This document shows, one piece after another, positions 54,180 through 62,654 of a DNA stretch of 62,654 nt. Position 1 is the first letter of the stretch, and the number at the start of each line of letters is the position of its first letter. The notes beneath the pieces are model-generated. The model made no database searches and was not told the origin of the DNA. It was given only the letters and a program-made list of their open reading frames with translations. A program made the translations under genes and the position numbers. This DNA is from Nostoc sp. S13 (GTDB taxonomy: Bacteria > Cyanobacteriota > Cyanobacteriia > Cyanobacteriales > Nostocaceae), in contig NZ_JAQYWQ010000024.1 in the NCBI RefSeq assembly GCF_029379315.1, positions 1 through 62,654 of the forward strand, in the 5' to 3' direction.

Positions 54180-54320
54180 GCGGTGGAAGAAGGAGTGCGA
54201 TCGCTCGTCCTCCGACTGTTAAAACGACTATTTGGTAAAATTGCTAAGGAAGTTTTAGCCAAAATTTAGACATTATCGCTGGAACAGTTGGAAGCTTTAG
54301 CCTTGGCATTTTTTATAGAG
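54180..54320 (+). pseudogene. DUF4351 remnant
   Basis: In the frame of the next gene, about 45 codons read EAVEEGVRSLVLRLLKRLFG ... EVLAKI-stop-TLSLEQLEALALAFF, a match to the DUF4351 end of the Rpn-type gene at 53008-53923. An in-frame TAG sits at 54267-54269. So a second Rpn-type gene was present and only this end remains. Confidence 0.7.
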
Positions 54321-54374
54321 TTATGTGTTTTATACTTAAAAAGTTGTATCGATTATGGCGATGGAGATTGTCTT

Positions 54375-55235
54375 TTGATTTCATTCAGTAGCTACAAAGT
54401 AACTGCATCTAAGTGGATTACCATATTTGATTCACCATTTTACCCAGATTCTTTAGATGAAGCTAAAATGCTCTACGAGAAAGTTTTGGAGCGTTTCATA
54501 GAATTGGTATACGAAGCAACAAGCTCTGCAAATTTACTCGAAATTATTACAAAAGAGCCTGATCCTTTACGTATTCAACTTCTTAGAGTATTTCGGAGGT
54601 ATGTATCACCAGATACGACAGTAGAAATGACCAAGAAAAAACGTAATATTCCCAGTATAATTAACGACTTTCGTGAGAGATTTCGTAGCTTAGAAGAGGT
54701 TAGAAAAAATTTGCAAAATCGTCCTGTACCCGATGAAACTCTGATGGCTCTTCTTTTAGAACAGAGTAAACGCGGGCAAAAAGGCTATGACTTAACAGAA
54801 GCGTTTTTCTTATGGTTTGACAGAGTATTTGGTAAAAACTATATAATTCAGGGGCCAGTTCGTGCTGGAAAAGATGTAATGCTTGATAAGGTTTTGGATA
54901 ATTGGGAAGCTCAAACTCCAGCAGATATTTTTATATCTCGATTAGATGGAACCCCATTGGTAGTTGGATTTGCTCGTTATGACTCTGATAGAGGAGGTTC
55001 TCAAGAAGATGATCGAACTGGTGGGAATCGAGATAAAGCAACTGATATTCTAAAGTATGCTGATACTTATAAAGTGGCTTTAAAAGTATTTTATTTGAAT
55101 GATGGCCCAGGATTACTACTAGGATCTATGTGGAATGATTACGCTCGTCTAGAAAGCTATGGGACTGGCAAAATAATGGTATGCACCCTGAAAATGCTTG
55201 ATGAGAGATTTACACAACATTGGCTTGAAAGTTGA
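54375..55235 (+). CDS. Type II restriction endonuclease (candidate)
   Basis: 286 residues from a TTG at 54375, seven bases after GGAG; the ORF is open further up to 54288, but those codons belong to a DUF4351 remnant. Identification rests on the neighbouring methyltransferase and regulator, plus a nuclease-like core: YIIQGPVRAGKDVMLDKVLDN, then LVVGFARYDSDRGGSQEDDRTGGNRDKATDILKYAD with a cluster of acidic and basic residues. I cannot name the family or the site. It runs tail to tail with the methyltransferase gene and overlaps its end by 26 bases. Confidence 0.65.
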   Translation: MISFSSYKVTASKWITIFDSPFYPDSLDEAKMLYEKVLERFIELVYEATSSANLLEIITKEPDPLRIQLLRVFRRYVSPDTTVEMTKKKRNIPSIINDFRERFRSLEEVRKNLQNRPVPDETLMALLLEQSKRGQKGYDLTEAFFLWFDRVFGKNYIIQGPVRAGKDVMLDKVLDNWEAQTPADIFISRLDGTPLVVGFARYDSDRGGSQEDDRTGGNRDKATDILKYADTYKVALKVFYLNDGPGLLLGSMWNDYARLESYGTGKIMVCTLKMLDERFTQHWLES

Positions 55236-56523
55236 GTTTGCTATCCCAATCCTCTATTACAGTATCAGAGATAAACTCCAATTCTGGTGTTTCTTCAATA
55301 TATAAATCTAGACCACTTCGTAAAATTCTATTTATACCTATTAAGGATTTTTGTTCACATTTAGCAGAACTATTTCCGTTAATGAAGTCACCCATTACTT
55401 CTGTTCCTTTAACTAAACGCTGAACTATTGTAGCTATAGCAAGTTGTGAATTATCAATAGCTATCCATTTTCTACCTAACTCTTCAGCTATAGCAGCAGT
55501 AGTTCCACTTCCAGCGAATGCATCTAAAACAATATCTCCCTCATTAGACGATGCTAGAATTATTTGTTTGATCATATCTGGATTTTTTTCTGTTGGATAA
55601 CCAGTAATTTTAATATTTTGATTGTGAGCATCCTTGAAATCAAGCCAAATATCTTGGACTGAAATACCCTGACTATTGTCTAAATAAACTTTTCTTCTTG
55701 GGTTCCCTGTTGGTGACCAGTAAATCTCTCCGCGTGCATCCATTTGGTCTAAAGTCTCTGGAGTATATTGCCAGTGTTTACCTGGAGGAGGTAGTATTCC
55801 TCTCCAAGGTTGACCTGTTGCACCTTTTCTTATACCTGGTGCATGAACAGGAACTTTCTTATAAACTCTTCCAGTCTCCTTTTCAACATATTGATACTCT
55901 TTCTTTGCAGTAGTTTCAGTCCAAGGATTAAAAGGCTGATTCCATATATAATTATCTGTTTTTGTGTAAAATAAAATATAGTCAGCAGTGTTTCCGTACT
56001 GTTTACGCGTATAGTTTTTTGGGTTACATTTTTTCCTGGTAATCCAATTGCGAAAGTTTTTAGAACCAAAAATTTCGTCCATTATAATTTTGACAGCACA
56101 AGCCATCTTGTCATCTAAATGTATATAAATAGAACCTTCATCGGATAAAATCTCTCTTAGTAAAATTAGTCTTTGACGTAAAAACTCTAAGTATTCCGCA
56201 CCTTCCATTAGGTCGTGGTAAGCATGGTCTCTTTGACGAGATTCAAAACTATTTCCTGTCGCATAGGGTGGATCAATATAAATTAAACTAACTTTACCAG
56301 CGACAGTATCATCGTTCAAAAAGAAACTAAGAACTCTTAAGTTTTCTCCATATATTAGTCTGTTTCTTGGATGTTCATCTACACTTATCATCCGGTGTAA
56401 TTTGGCTACCGGAATTCTTAATATATCTTCTCTAGGAATTTTGCCTTCATATTCCAAACGAAAAGGTATTACATTTTGTTTTTTACTCTTACGACTATTT
56501 CTACTAGGTATTCCTGTTGCCAT
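55210..56523 (-). CDS. Type II DNA methyltransferase, beta class (N4-cytosine or N6-adenine)
   Basis: 437 residues. The catalytic motif IV (SLIYIDPPYATGN, near residue 85) comes before the AdoMet motif I (DIVLDAFAGSGTTAAIAEELGRKWIAIDNS, near residue 340), the order of beta-class amino-methyltransferases. GSIYIHLDDKMACAVKIIMDEIFG and the WITRKKCNPKNYTRKQYGN segment fit the target-recognition region. It protects the recognition site against the converging restriction gene. A helix-turn-helix gene six bases upstream is in the same operon. The base modified cannot be told from sequence. Confidence 0.88.
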   Translation of the reverse strand: MATGIPSRNSRKSKKQNVIPFRLEYEGKIPREDILRIPVAKLHRMISVDEHPRNRLIYGENLRVLSFFLNDDTVAGKVSLIYIDPPYATGNSFESRQRDHAYHDLMEGAEYLEFLRQRLILLREILSDEGSIYIHLDDKMACAVKIIMDEIFGSKNFRNWITRKKCNPKNYTRKQYGNTADYILFYTKTDNYIWNQPFNPWTETTAKKEYQYVEKETGRVYKKVPVHAPGIRKGATGQPWRGILPPPGKHWQYTPETLDQMDARGEIYWSPTGNPRRKVYLDNSQGISVQDIWLDFKDAHNQNIKITGYPTEKNPDMIKQIILASSNEGDIVLDAFAGSGTTAAIAEELGRKWIAIDNSQLAIATIVQRLVKGTEVMGDFINGNSSAKCEQKSLIGINRILRSGLDLYIEETPELEFISDTVIEDWDSKLNFQANVV

Positions 56524-56528
56524 TTGAG

Positions 56529-56765
56529 TTAATATTTATCTTCTATTTGTTTTCTACTTTTATCCCTTTGCAGGAACTCATCTAAGTCTTTTTTTCTGAT
56601 ACGCCAAATTCTTGGCCCCACTTTTGTCGCTTTAAGATTATTTGATGATATCCATCTTTGTACAGTTCTTTGGTGAACACGAAGAAGTTTAGCCACTTCA
56701 ATAGTTGTCAAAAATGAAATATCTTCTTCACTCTGATGATTGTTATGTTCAGCATCTTGTCGCAT
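56529..56765 (-). CDS. Excisionase/MerR-type helix-turn-helix protein
   Basis: 78 residues. LTTIEVAKLLRVHQRTVQRWISSNNLKATKVGPRIWRIRKKDLDEFLQ is a typical winged helix-turn-helix of the excisionase (helix_turn_helix_17) type. It ends five bases before the methyltransferase start, so it is the first gene of that operon and may control it, in the manner of R-M controller proteins, although most of those are of the Xre type. It could instead be an old excisionase. No integrase is nearby. Confidence 0.82.
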   Translation of the reverse strand: MRQDAEHNNHQSEEDISFLTTIEVAKLLRVHQRTVQRWISSNNLKATKVGPRIWRIRKKDLDEFLQRDKSRKQIEDKY

Positions 56766-56927
56766 TTGTCGTTAAATTCGCTAGAGTCGTTATTGTACTA
56801 CTAATTATAATACTTTGCAAGGGTGAGCAGCGTCACTACTTGAAAGGCTTGTGGGAAAGTACTTTTAAATTTGATGCCACAAATGCTATGTTTTTATACT
56901 GCTATTCAGCTACACCTAATGAGATAG

Positions 56928-58682
56928 TTAAATTACAATATCTGCGGCAAACTTCCTTAAATTCTCCTGTCGCCACTTAGCATCAGCTTTCCGATTTGTC
57001 CGCAACTCCAAAACCCGAATTCCCTGAGTTGGAAGCGGGTTTAATCTTTGCTGCAACTGCTGCCAAGAAGTAATCAATTCATGCTGCACATTATAAGTAG
57101 CACACAACTGAGCAAAATCAATATCCTGGGGAGTGCCAAAAAACTCTTCAAATGGTGGGTCAAACTTGGCAATGGGTAACATTTCAAAAATACCACCACC
57201 GTTGTTATTAATTAACACAATCGTGAGATGTCCGACAAATTTATTGCGGATTAAAAAACCATTGGTGTCATGCAACAGAGCTAAATCTCCCGTTAACATC
57301 ACACTACTTTGCTGGCGATGGGCAATTCCTAAAGCTGTGGATAATGTGCCATCGATGCCATTTGCACCCCGGTTAAAGTACGATCGCACTCCTAAATTAT
57401 TCGGTTTCCAGAAATATTCCACATCCCGCACAGGCATACTATTGGCAATAAACAGAGGCGTTTCTGGCGGTAAAATCTGAGAAATTAACCAAGCTGCTTT
57501 ACTCTCAATTATTTCATCTATTTTACCCATCGTCTGGTCAACAACTAACCTGACCTTAGCTTCCGCATCACACCATTTCTTTCCATAGTCTGACGAGAAA
57601 GATAAATTTCTCTCCTCTGCCTTTATGTCTTCTACAGATATCCGTAAATGCGTCGTTCTGCCATGCAAAGGGTCGAGGTTTTGATCACTATTGTCAATTA
57701 CCCAACGTCGGGGTTGCGTTGCATCTATCCAGTTACGCAGTTCTTTACTCGTAGGCATTTCTCCTACCTGAATCACCATTTTGGGCGCTAGCTGCTTTGC
57801 TAGTTGCTGATTTCGCAAAATCAGGTCATATGTAGAAATTAAATAAGGGTTGAGTTCGGCATAATTTCTGACTGGGGAGAGTCCCTCAGCTAGCACGGGC
57901 CATTTGAGAGTTTGGGAAAGTTGCGCGATCGCTTTTGCATATTCCTGTGGTTGCTGTGGTTGGGCAACACCTGCGATAATAATGCCGCGATCGCATTCCT
58001 TCCATTCTTTGGGGATAGGGCATGGGGCATGGGGCATGGGGCATGGGTTTGTTATTCCTGCGAAGAACTCTTCTGGTTGAAACTGTGATTGCAAATAACT
58101 CAAGTCAGTTCCATCAGGAAGAGGCGCTAAAGGATCGCGAAAGGGAATATTTAAATGTACTGGCCCTTTTGTAGGAGTTTGCGCCCTTTCCCAGCTATGA
58201 ATTACCATTTGTCGCAGATAAGCTAGCATTCCCATGTCGGCGGAGGGTAAAGCTAACTCCGTTTGCCAATTTGGGTAGTTTCCATATAATCTCAATTGAT
58301 CTACAGTTTGCCCAGAGTGACAATCTCGCAATTCTGGCGGTCTATCGGTGGTTAATACCAACAATGGTACGCGACTATATGAGGCTTCAATTACTGCTGA
58401 ATAAAAGTTAGCTCCTGCTGTACCAGAGGTGCAAAGTAGTACTACAGGGCGTCCGGTTGCTTGAGCTTGTCCCAAGGCAAAAAAGGCGGCGGAACGTTCA
58501 TCGAGAATGGAAATCGCTTCAATCTCAGGTATTTGTTCAGCAAAGGCGACTGCTAAGGGTGTAGAACGTGAACCAGGACAAATGATCACACAAGTCAATC
58601 CCAACCGCTTTAGCGTCTCTGTTAAAATATAAGCCCAAAGTTGATTAATATTTTTAAAGGCGGTCGGCATTAAATCAAACAT
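56928..58682 (-). CDS. menD: SEPHCHC synthase MenD
   Basis: 584 residues. A thiamine-diphosphate enzyme joining 2-oxoglutarate to isochorismate in phylloquinone synthesis. Landmarks: VIICPGSRSTPLAVAFA and LDERSAAFFALGQAQATGRPV, HLNIPFRDPL, and the ThDP-binding ALGIAHRQQSSVMLTGDLALLHDTNGFL ... IVLINNNGGGIFEMLP. An in-frame run NPCPMPHAPCPIPKEW (about residues 212-227) is encoded by the heptad repeat at 58014-58047. MFDLM at the start may really begin at the fifth residue. Same strand as menB. Confidence 0.93.
   Translation of the reverse strand: MFDLMPTAFKNINQLWAYILTETLKRLGLTCVIICPGSRSTPLAVAFAEQIPEIEAISILDERSAAFFALGQAQATGRPVVLLCTSGTAGANFYSAVIEASYSRVPLLVLTTDRPPELRDCHSGQTVDQLRLYGNYPNWQTELALPSADMGMLAYLRQMVIHSWERAQTPTKGPVHLNIPFRDPLAPLPDGTDLSYLQSQFQPEEFFAGITNPCPMPHAPCPIPKEWKECDRGIIIAGVAQPQQPQEYAKAIAQLSQTLKWPVLAEGLSPVRNYAELNPYLISTYDLILRNQQLAKQLAPKMVIQVGEMPTSKELRNWIDATQPRRWVIDNSDQNLDPLHGRTTHLRISVEDIKAEERNLSFSSDYGKKWCDAEAKVRLVVDQTMGKIDEIIESKAAWLISQILPPETPLFIANSMPVRDVEYFWKPNNLGVRSYFNRGANGIDGTLSTALGIAHRQQSSVMLTGDLALLHDTNGFLIRNKFVGHLTIVLINNNGGGIFEMLPIAKFDPPFEEFFGTPQDIDFAQLCATYNVQHELITSWQQLQQRLNPLPTQGIRVLELRTNRKADAKWRQENLRKFAADIVI
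58014..58047. repeat. Heptad repeat inside menD
   Basis: Four GGGCATG heptads followed by TTTGTTATTCC, which resembles the linker of the bipartite arrays at 33.9 and 50.5 kb. It is read in frame on the minus strand as a Pro/Cys/Met/His run. Confidence 0.75.
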
Positions 58683-58948
58683 AGCTATAAAACAATCTTA
58701 AATTTTAGATTTTGTCTGGGGAAATTCAATTTAAAATCCATCTGGGAAAGTTGGGTGAAGAGAAGTCCGAGGGAGGGAAGCCGAACATCCGAACTTCAAA
58801 AGCAGCTTGACCTAAAAATGGGTTGCAAGCCTACCCTCACAAATGCGGTAATGGAACCCAAAACCGCCACGCAAGTTTGTGGGAAAGAAAATCTCCAAAC
58901 AAACTTGCTCCATTTTCTACAAAATGCACAATTTTCTCTCAAACTTTT

Positions 58949-59317
58949 ATGGACTGCATTCATTTAACAGGAATTCGCTGCTATGGCTACACTGGGTATC
59001 TGCCAGAAGAACAGGTGCTAGGACAATCGTTTGAGGTGGATGTAAAGTTATGGTTGGATATCTCCACAGCGGCCAAGACTGACGCGATCGAAGATACTTT
59101 AGATTATCGCAGTGTCATTAGCTTGATACAACATCTGGTTAAAACGTCTAAGTTTGCTTTGGTAGAGAAATTGGTAACAACGATCGCAGATTCTATTCTC
59201 CAAGAATGCGATCGTATAACACAAGTCCAAGTCATTCTGAGCAAACCTGCCGCACCTATTCCAGACTTTAGTGGCAAAATTAGCATTGAACTCACTAAAA
59301 GTAAGTTTAATCTCTAA
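58949..59317 (+). CDS. folB: Dihydroneopterin aldolase
   Basis: 122 residues from ATG 58949, where the protein begins MDCIHLTGIRCYGYTGYLPEE; the longer frame upstream is not conserved. FolB converts dihydroneopterin to 6-hydroxymethyl-dihydropterin in folate synthesis. DTLDYRSVISLIQHLV, FALVEKLVTTIADSIL and SKPAAPIPDFSGKISIEL complete the fold with the active-site Glu in the first segment and Lys near the end. It runs away from menD, with no other folate genes nearby. Confidence 0.92.
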   Translation: MDCIHLTGIRCYGYTGYLPEEQVLGQSFEVDVKLWLDISTAAKTDAIEDTLDYRSVISLIQHLVKTSKFALVEKLVTTIADSILQECDRITQVQVILSKPAAPIPDFSGKISIELTKSKFNL

Positions 59318-59715
59318 AGCACAAAATGTGTTTTTTTCTCAATATCTATAAGCTAGCAAAGAGAGGGGCTTTAGGTGAAGGGTAGAAGTATCTGACAAAG
59401 AGAATCTTTCCTGCCATCGCCCCCACCACCCCCTCATTCTCAAAAAACTAAAAAATCCCGTGATTTGCTGATGAGCATTTAACTTGCGTATTTTCAGATC
59501 ACAGGATTTGTGATTAAGTATTAACCAGAAGCGATGAATAGTTCTAAGTAACACCATTTCACTCACTATTCAAAATTTAAGACAGTTTCAGACGGGAATT
59601 TAGACCCCGGTTGAGACAAAATCTCTTTGTAGACAAAATAGTATTAAACTCTTTAAATGCAGATAATGATTAATTTTTAGTAGTAATTTAACGAAGAAAT
59701 ATTATTATATATCAC

Positions 59716-59883
59716 ACATTCCGCACTTCATCATGTAATATACGAGGATTTCCAACATCTGGCTAATGGTGGTTAAATAGGAATCACAAATTACCAAAAT
59801 TTGCCAGTATTAATACTTAACAATTGAGCATATTAGGAAATCTTCTTGAATATCTATGTGCTACATCTTGAAGTGCGGAATGT
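59716..59883. repeat. MITE-like element, 168 bp, ACATTCCGCACTTCA ends
   Basis: Perfect 15-bp inverted ends (59716-59730, 59869-59883) with further imperfect pairing inwards (TGTA, GATTTCC). Confidence 0.7.
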
Positions 59884-59889
59884 CGGATA

Positions 59890-59993
59890 TATAGCAATCC
59901 TATTTGATTTTTGAAAATCGCTAGGCTCAGATCCCCGACAACTTTTACGAAGTCGGGGATCTTGTTGTTCACGAATGATTTAGGATTGCTATA
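59890..59993. repeat. MITE-like element, 104 bp, TATAGCAATCCTA ends
   Basis: Perfect 13-bp ends (59890-59902, 59981-59993) and an internal 10-bp hairpin (GATCCCCGAC at 59930, its complement at 59952). Confidence 0.75.
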
Positions 59994-60050
59994 CATAAAA
60001 AACACTATAGGATTCATATCTGATTTCTGAACAAGATTTTAGATAAAACA

Positions 60051-60145
60051 CAATACGCTTGGGTTAGCGTCAAAAACCATAAACTGCGTAGGTTGGGTTG
60101 AGGAACGAAACCCAACCTACGATTCTCCTTAACCCAAGCGTATTG
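60051..60145. repeat. MITE-like element, 95 bp, CAATACGCTTGGGTTA ends
   Basis: Perfect 16-bp ends (60051-60066, 60130-60145) and an internal hairpin (CGTAGGTTGGGTT at 60087 with its complement at 60109-60121). Confidence 0.8.
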
Positions 60146-60612
60146 CGATAAAACAGTCTTTTCAGTCTCAGTATGTTTTCAAAAATCAAATCTGAGTCCT
60201 ATATATTATTTTTCTTAACTTACATTAAAGTAATATACTGTGATTTTATGAACTTTTATTCTTTATTAATTTCTATATAAATACTATACTTAATATTTAT
60301 GCTTCTCTGAAGAAAAGCTAGTGCATATTTTTGAAAATCACTTTTTGATTGATTTCTGGTTTGATTTATTTCTAGTAGTTATACACTAACTTATACATGC
60401 AGTTAATATAATGTCATTAACTGCATGAACTGATCAGAATTAGCTTTGACAATTACAGAAATTATGGTAGGTTAATAACGTGTTATTTGCTCATTAGTCA
60501 GTATTTATATGAAGACAGGTAGTTACAGATTGTTTATGATAAGATAATAACTTTCAGATCGAGTTTACACTGATAACACAAATTTTAACCTTAGCAAACA
60601 GGTTATTTTAAC

Positions 60613-61896
60613 ATGTTCAACCACAAAATCCTAGTTGTTGAGGATGAAAAAATTTCCGCCTCAAATATTAGAAAAAGTTTACAAAAACTAGGTTATTCTG
60701 TTTCAGAAATAAATAAGTCTGGTGAAGATGCAATAAAAAAGGTAGCAGAAACTGGTCCACATTTAGTATTAATTGATATCTGCCTAGCTGGGGAAGTTGA
60801 CGGTGTACACGTAGCGGATATTATCCAGAATCACTTCCATGTGCCTGTAGTGTATCTAACAGAGGGTTCAGAATATAAAACATTACATAAAAATCAGCTA
60901 AGTGAGCCTTTTAGCTACATAGTCAAACCATTTATTGAAAGTGATTTACATTTTGCGATTGAAACGGCTCTGCACAAACATCAGAGCAAAAACATATTAT
61001 ACGAAGAAAAACAGAGGCTGGCGGCAGTAATTAACAGTATGGGCTATGCAGTGATTGTGACAGATGCAAATGGTTGTATTCAAATGATGAATCCCATAGC
61101 AGAACTAATCACTGGCTGGAAGCAAAGTGAAGTGTTCGGTAAAGATTTAGTAGAAGTCGTTAACTTAGTTGACAAAGATGTAGGAAAAACAACTGAAAAT
61201 TTAGCCAGATATGTAATCGAAGTAGGTGAAGTTTTGAATCTCCCTGAAAACTGTACACTGATTACCAAAGATGGCAAAGAAATAGCGATTGGAAATAATA
61301 TTTCACTCATCCGTGATCAGAATAGCAATATTACTGGCGCGGTTTTAGTTTTTCAAGACATCAGCAAACGCAAGCAGACAGAAGCACAACTGATCCGCAA
61401 TGCATTTTATGATGGGCTGACAGCATTACCGAATCGTGTTTTATTTTTAGATCGCCTCACACAAGCAATTGAACGTAGCAGACGCAGAAGCGATTATTAT
61501 TTTGCAGTTTTATTTTTGGATTTAGATGGGTTCAAGGAGATTAACGATCGCTTTGGGCACGGAATAGGGGATGATTTTTTAGTAGCGATCGCTAGACGTT
61601 TAGAGTCGTGCTTACGCAGTGTCGATACTCTAGCACGATTTGGTGGTGATGAGTTTACTGTTCTTTTGGAGGATATTAAAGACATTACCGATGCCACCAA
61701 TTTTGCCAAACGTATTCAAGACTCCTTGCGATTGCCAATTCAGCTGAATGGACATCAATTATCAGCTACAGCCAGCATTGGTATTACTTGGAATTTTAGA
61801 AAGAATCAGGAGGCTGCAACTCTGCTGCGAGATGCTGATATTGCTATGTACCGAGCTAAACGGCAGGGAAAAGGTACTTATGCCGTATTTAATTAA
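60613..61896 (+). CDS. Response regulator with PAS and GGDEF domains (diguanylate cyclase)
   Basis: 427 residues. REC (1-120): KILVVEDEKISASNIRK, phospho-acceptor in VLIDICLAGEVDG, and YIVKPF with the conserved Lys. PAS (about 135-250): IQMMNPIAELITGWKQSEVFG. GGDEF (about 260-425): LTALPNRVLFLDRL, VLFLDLDGFKEINDRFGHGIGDDFL and ARFGGDEFTVLL with an intact GGDEF signature near residue 345, so it should make c-di-GMP. An RxxD inhibitory site (RSVD) lies five residues before GGDEF, the right spacing for product inhibition. No EAL domain. It probably responds to an unknown kinase. Confidence 0.93.
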   Translation: MFNHKILVVEDEKISASNIRKSLQKLGYSVSEINKSGEDAIKKVAETGPHLVLIDICLAGEVDGVHVADIIQNHFHVPVVYLTEGSEYKTLHKNQLSEPFSYIVKPFIESDLHFAIETALHKHQSKNILYEEKQRLAAVINSMGYAVIVTDANGCIQMMNPIAELITGWKQSEVFGKDLVEVVNLVDKDVGKTTENLARYVIEVGEVLNLPENCTLITKDGKEIAIGNNISLIRDQNSNITGAVLVFQDISKRKQTEAQLIRNAFYDGLTALPNRVLFLDRLTQAIERSRRRSDYYFAVLFLDLDGFKEINDRFGHGIGDDFLVAIARRLESCLRSVDTLARFGGDEFTVLLEDIKDITDATNFAKRIQDSLRLPIQLNGHQLSATASIGITWNFRKNQEAATLLRDADIAMYRAKRQGKGTYAVFN

Positions 61897-61966
61897 GGAT
61901 GGAATATGCTACTCTAGCGGCTACTAAGGTGTATCACATACAAGCGAGAAGCCCCATAAGTCTGTC

Positions 61967-62527
61967 ATGGAAAAGACCGAAAAACAGAAAATGCTCGCAG
62001 GCCAATTATATCTGGCAGAAGATCCAGAATTGGCTGCCGAAAATAAGCGAGCTAGTCGTCTATTGCGAAGTTACAATTCTACAACAGAAGAACAGCAAGA
62101 GCAACGGCAGCAAATTTTACAAGAATTATTTGGAAATATCGGCCAGAAAGTATTAATTGTGCCACCCTTTCACTGTGACTATGGCAGTAATATTTTCGCT
62201 GGCGACAGATTTTATATGAACTATGGCTGTGTAATTTTAGATTGTAATACAGTTCACATTGGTGAAAACGTTTTGTGCGCTCCTTATGTGCAAATTTACA
62301 CTGCTTATCACCCGATAGAGCCGGAAATTCGTCTTTCTGGTAGAGAATTAGCTGCCCCAATTAACATTGGTAATAATGTCTGGATTGGTGGCAGTGCAAT
62401 TATTTGTCCCGGTGTAACTATTGGTGATAACACAACCATTGGTGCTGGCAGTGTAGTTGTCAAAGATATACCTGAGAATGTTGTCGCTGCTGGCAATCCC
62501 TGCCGCGTCATTCGGTATTTGTCCTAG
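61967..62527 (+). CDS. Sugar O-acetyltransferase (Maa/LacA/NodL type)
   Basis: 186 residues. The N-terminal Mac domain is visible as MEKTEKQKMLAGQLYLAEDPEL ... RLLRSYNSTTEEQQEQRQQIL, then a left-handed beta-helix of hexapeptide repeats (FHCDYGSNIFAGDRFYMNYGCVILD ... VQIYTAYHPIEPEIRLSG ... VWIGGSAIICPGVTIGDNTTIGAGSVV), with the catalytic His in TAYHPIE. It acetylates a sugar hydroxyl from acetyl-CoA; the acceptor is unknown. The ATG at 61967 lacks a strong ribosome site. It lies 70 bases after the GGDEF gene. Confidence 0.9.
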   Translation: MEKTEKQKMLAGQLYLAEDPELAAENKRASRLLRSYNSTTEEQQEQRQQILQELFGNIGQKVLIVPPFHCDYGSNIFAGDRFYMNYGCVILDCNTVHIGENVLCAPYVQIYTAYHPIEPEIRLSGRELAAPINIGNNVWIGGSAIICPGVTIGDNTTIGAGSVVVKDIPENVVAAGNPCRVIRYLS

Positions 62528-62654
62528 AATTATAAAACTTATTAGAGCCAGTCTGCGATCGCTTTTCTGACAATTCAGATCATGTGAAAGGTCAACCCCA
62601 ACTCTTGGAGACGCTACGCGAACGGGGAATTAAAAATTAAAAATTAAAAATTAA
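62528..62654. other. Right end of the window with small repeats
   Basis: GAGACGCTACGCGAACG (about 62610) is one of the dispersed repeats, and the window ends in four AAAAATTAA-type units (62630-62654). Confidence 0.5.

Larger units (their letters stand above)
59318..60612. other. 1.3-kb gap made of palindromic elements and AT-rich DNA
   Basis: No gene recognised. Three separate palindromic elements lie between 59716 and 60145 (listed individually). The last 450 bases are AT-rich and should include the promoter of the GGDEF gene; no ORF with coding character was seen. Confidence 0.6.

Noticed and set aside
54288..54374. Start of the restriction gene at 54288
   Set aside because: The first codons match the DUF4351 end found at 53.8 kb, so they are probably remnant sequence; the TTG at 54375 has a better ribosome site, although this is not certain.

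Overview
The window is chromosomal DNA from a filamentous, heterocyst-forming cyanobacterium of the Nostoc/Anabaena group. The evidence is a hetZ homologue directly upstream of an intact patU-like gene, tandem AMIN-domain amidases of the AmiC type, dense HIP1 octamers (GCGATCGC), the heptad tandem repeats known from heterocystous cyanobacteria, solanesyl-diphosphate synthase, Vipp1, the phylloquinone genes menB and menD, and a magnesium/cobalt-chelatase large subunit. From memory and unchecked, the order mreBCD-ssb-amiC-amiC-murI-sds-hetZ-patU matches the all0085 to alr0101 region of Anabaena sp. PCC 7120 in inverted orientation. No rRNA, tRNA, CRISPR array or complete insertion sequence was recognised.

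Layout. 0-13 kb: a cytoplasmic-looking amidase, a second chelatase H subunit, a HEPN-like protein with a decayed HicAB pair, an extracytoplasmic redox cluster (molybdopterin oxidoreductase, cytochrome b, CcdA, DipZ-like redoxin, repeat lipoprotein) and a TPR protein. 13-20 kb: a phosphoribosyltransferase, a family-4 uracil-DNA glycosylase, a GNAT protein, and a decaying stretch with an ABC exporter fused by an internal deletion, a PLD-helicase remnant and a DUF433/DUF5615 pair. 20-41 kb: the conserved cell-wall, cell-shape and differentiation core (transglutaminase-fold membrane protein, patU, hetZ, sds, murI, two amiC genes, antiporter, EVE, SIMPL, ssb, mreBCD). 41-53 kb: msrB, a sulfonate-utilisation operon with an embedded beta-carbonic anhydrase, an aminotransferase, thioredoxin, two PspA/Vipp1 proteins, a SPOR-like protein, a DciA-like protein and menB. 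53-57 kb: an accessory island between menB and menD with an Rpn/DUF4351 gene broken by a 55-bp insertion, a MITE and a type II restriction-modification system. 57-62.6 kb: menD, folB, a repeat-rich gap, a REC-PAS-GGDEF protein and a hexapeptide acetyltransferase.

The most distinctive property of the window is how often small dispersed repeats have entered genes. One copy breaks a gene with a clear 5-bp target duplication, and removing it restores the reading frame exactly. Other repeats lie in frame inside the chelatase subunit (two sites), menD, the aminotransferase, the CcdA protein and probably the GNAT protein. Two 137-bp, TA-flanked MITE copies differ at only two positions, and two bipartite tandem arrays share the same 9-mer, linker and heptad architecture in opposite orientations.

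No clearly undescribed multigene system was found. The best candidates for new biology are an orphan consensus promoter followed by a hairpin (13.3 kb), the carbonic-anhydrase-like enzyme inside the sulfonate operon, the transglutaminase-fold protein lacking Cys and His, and the repeat family itself.
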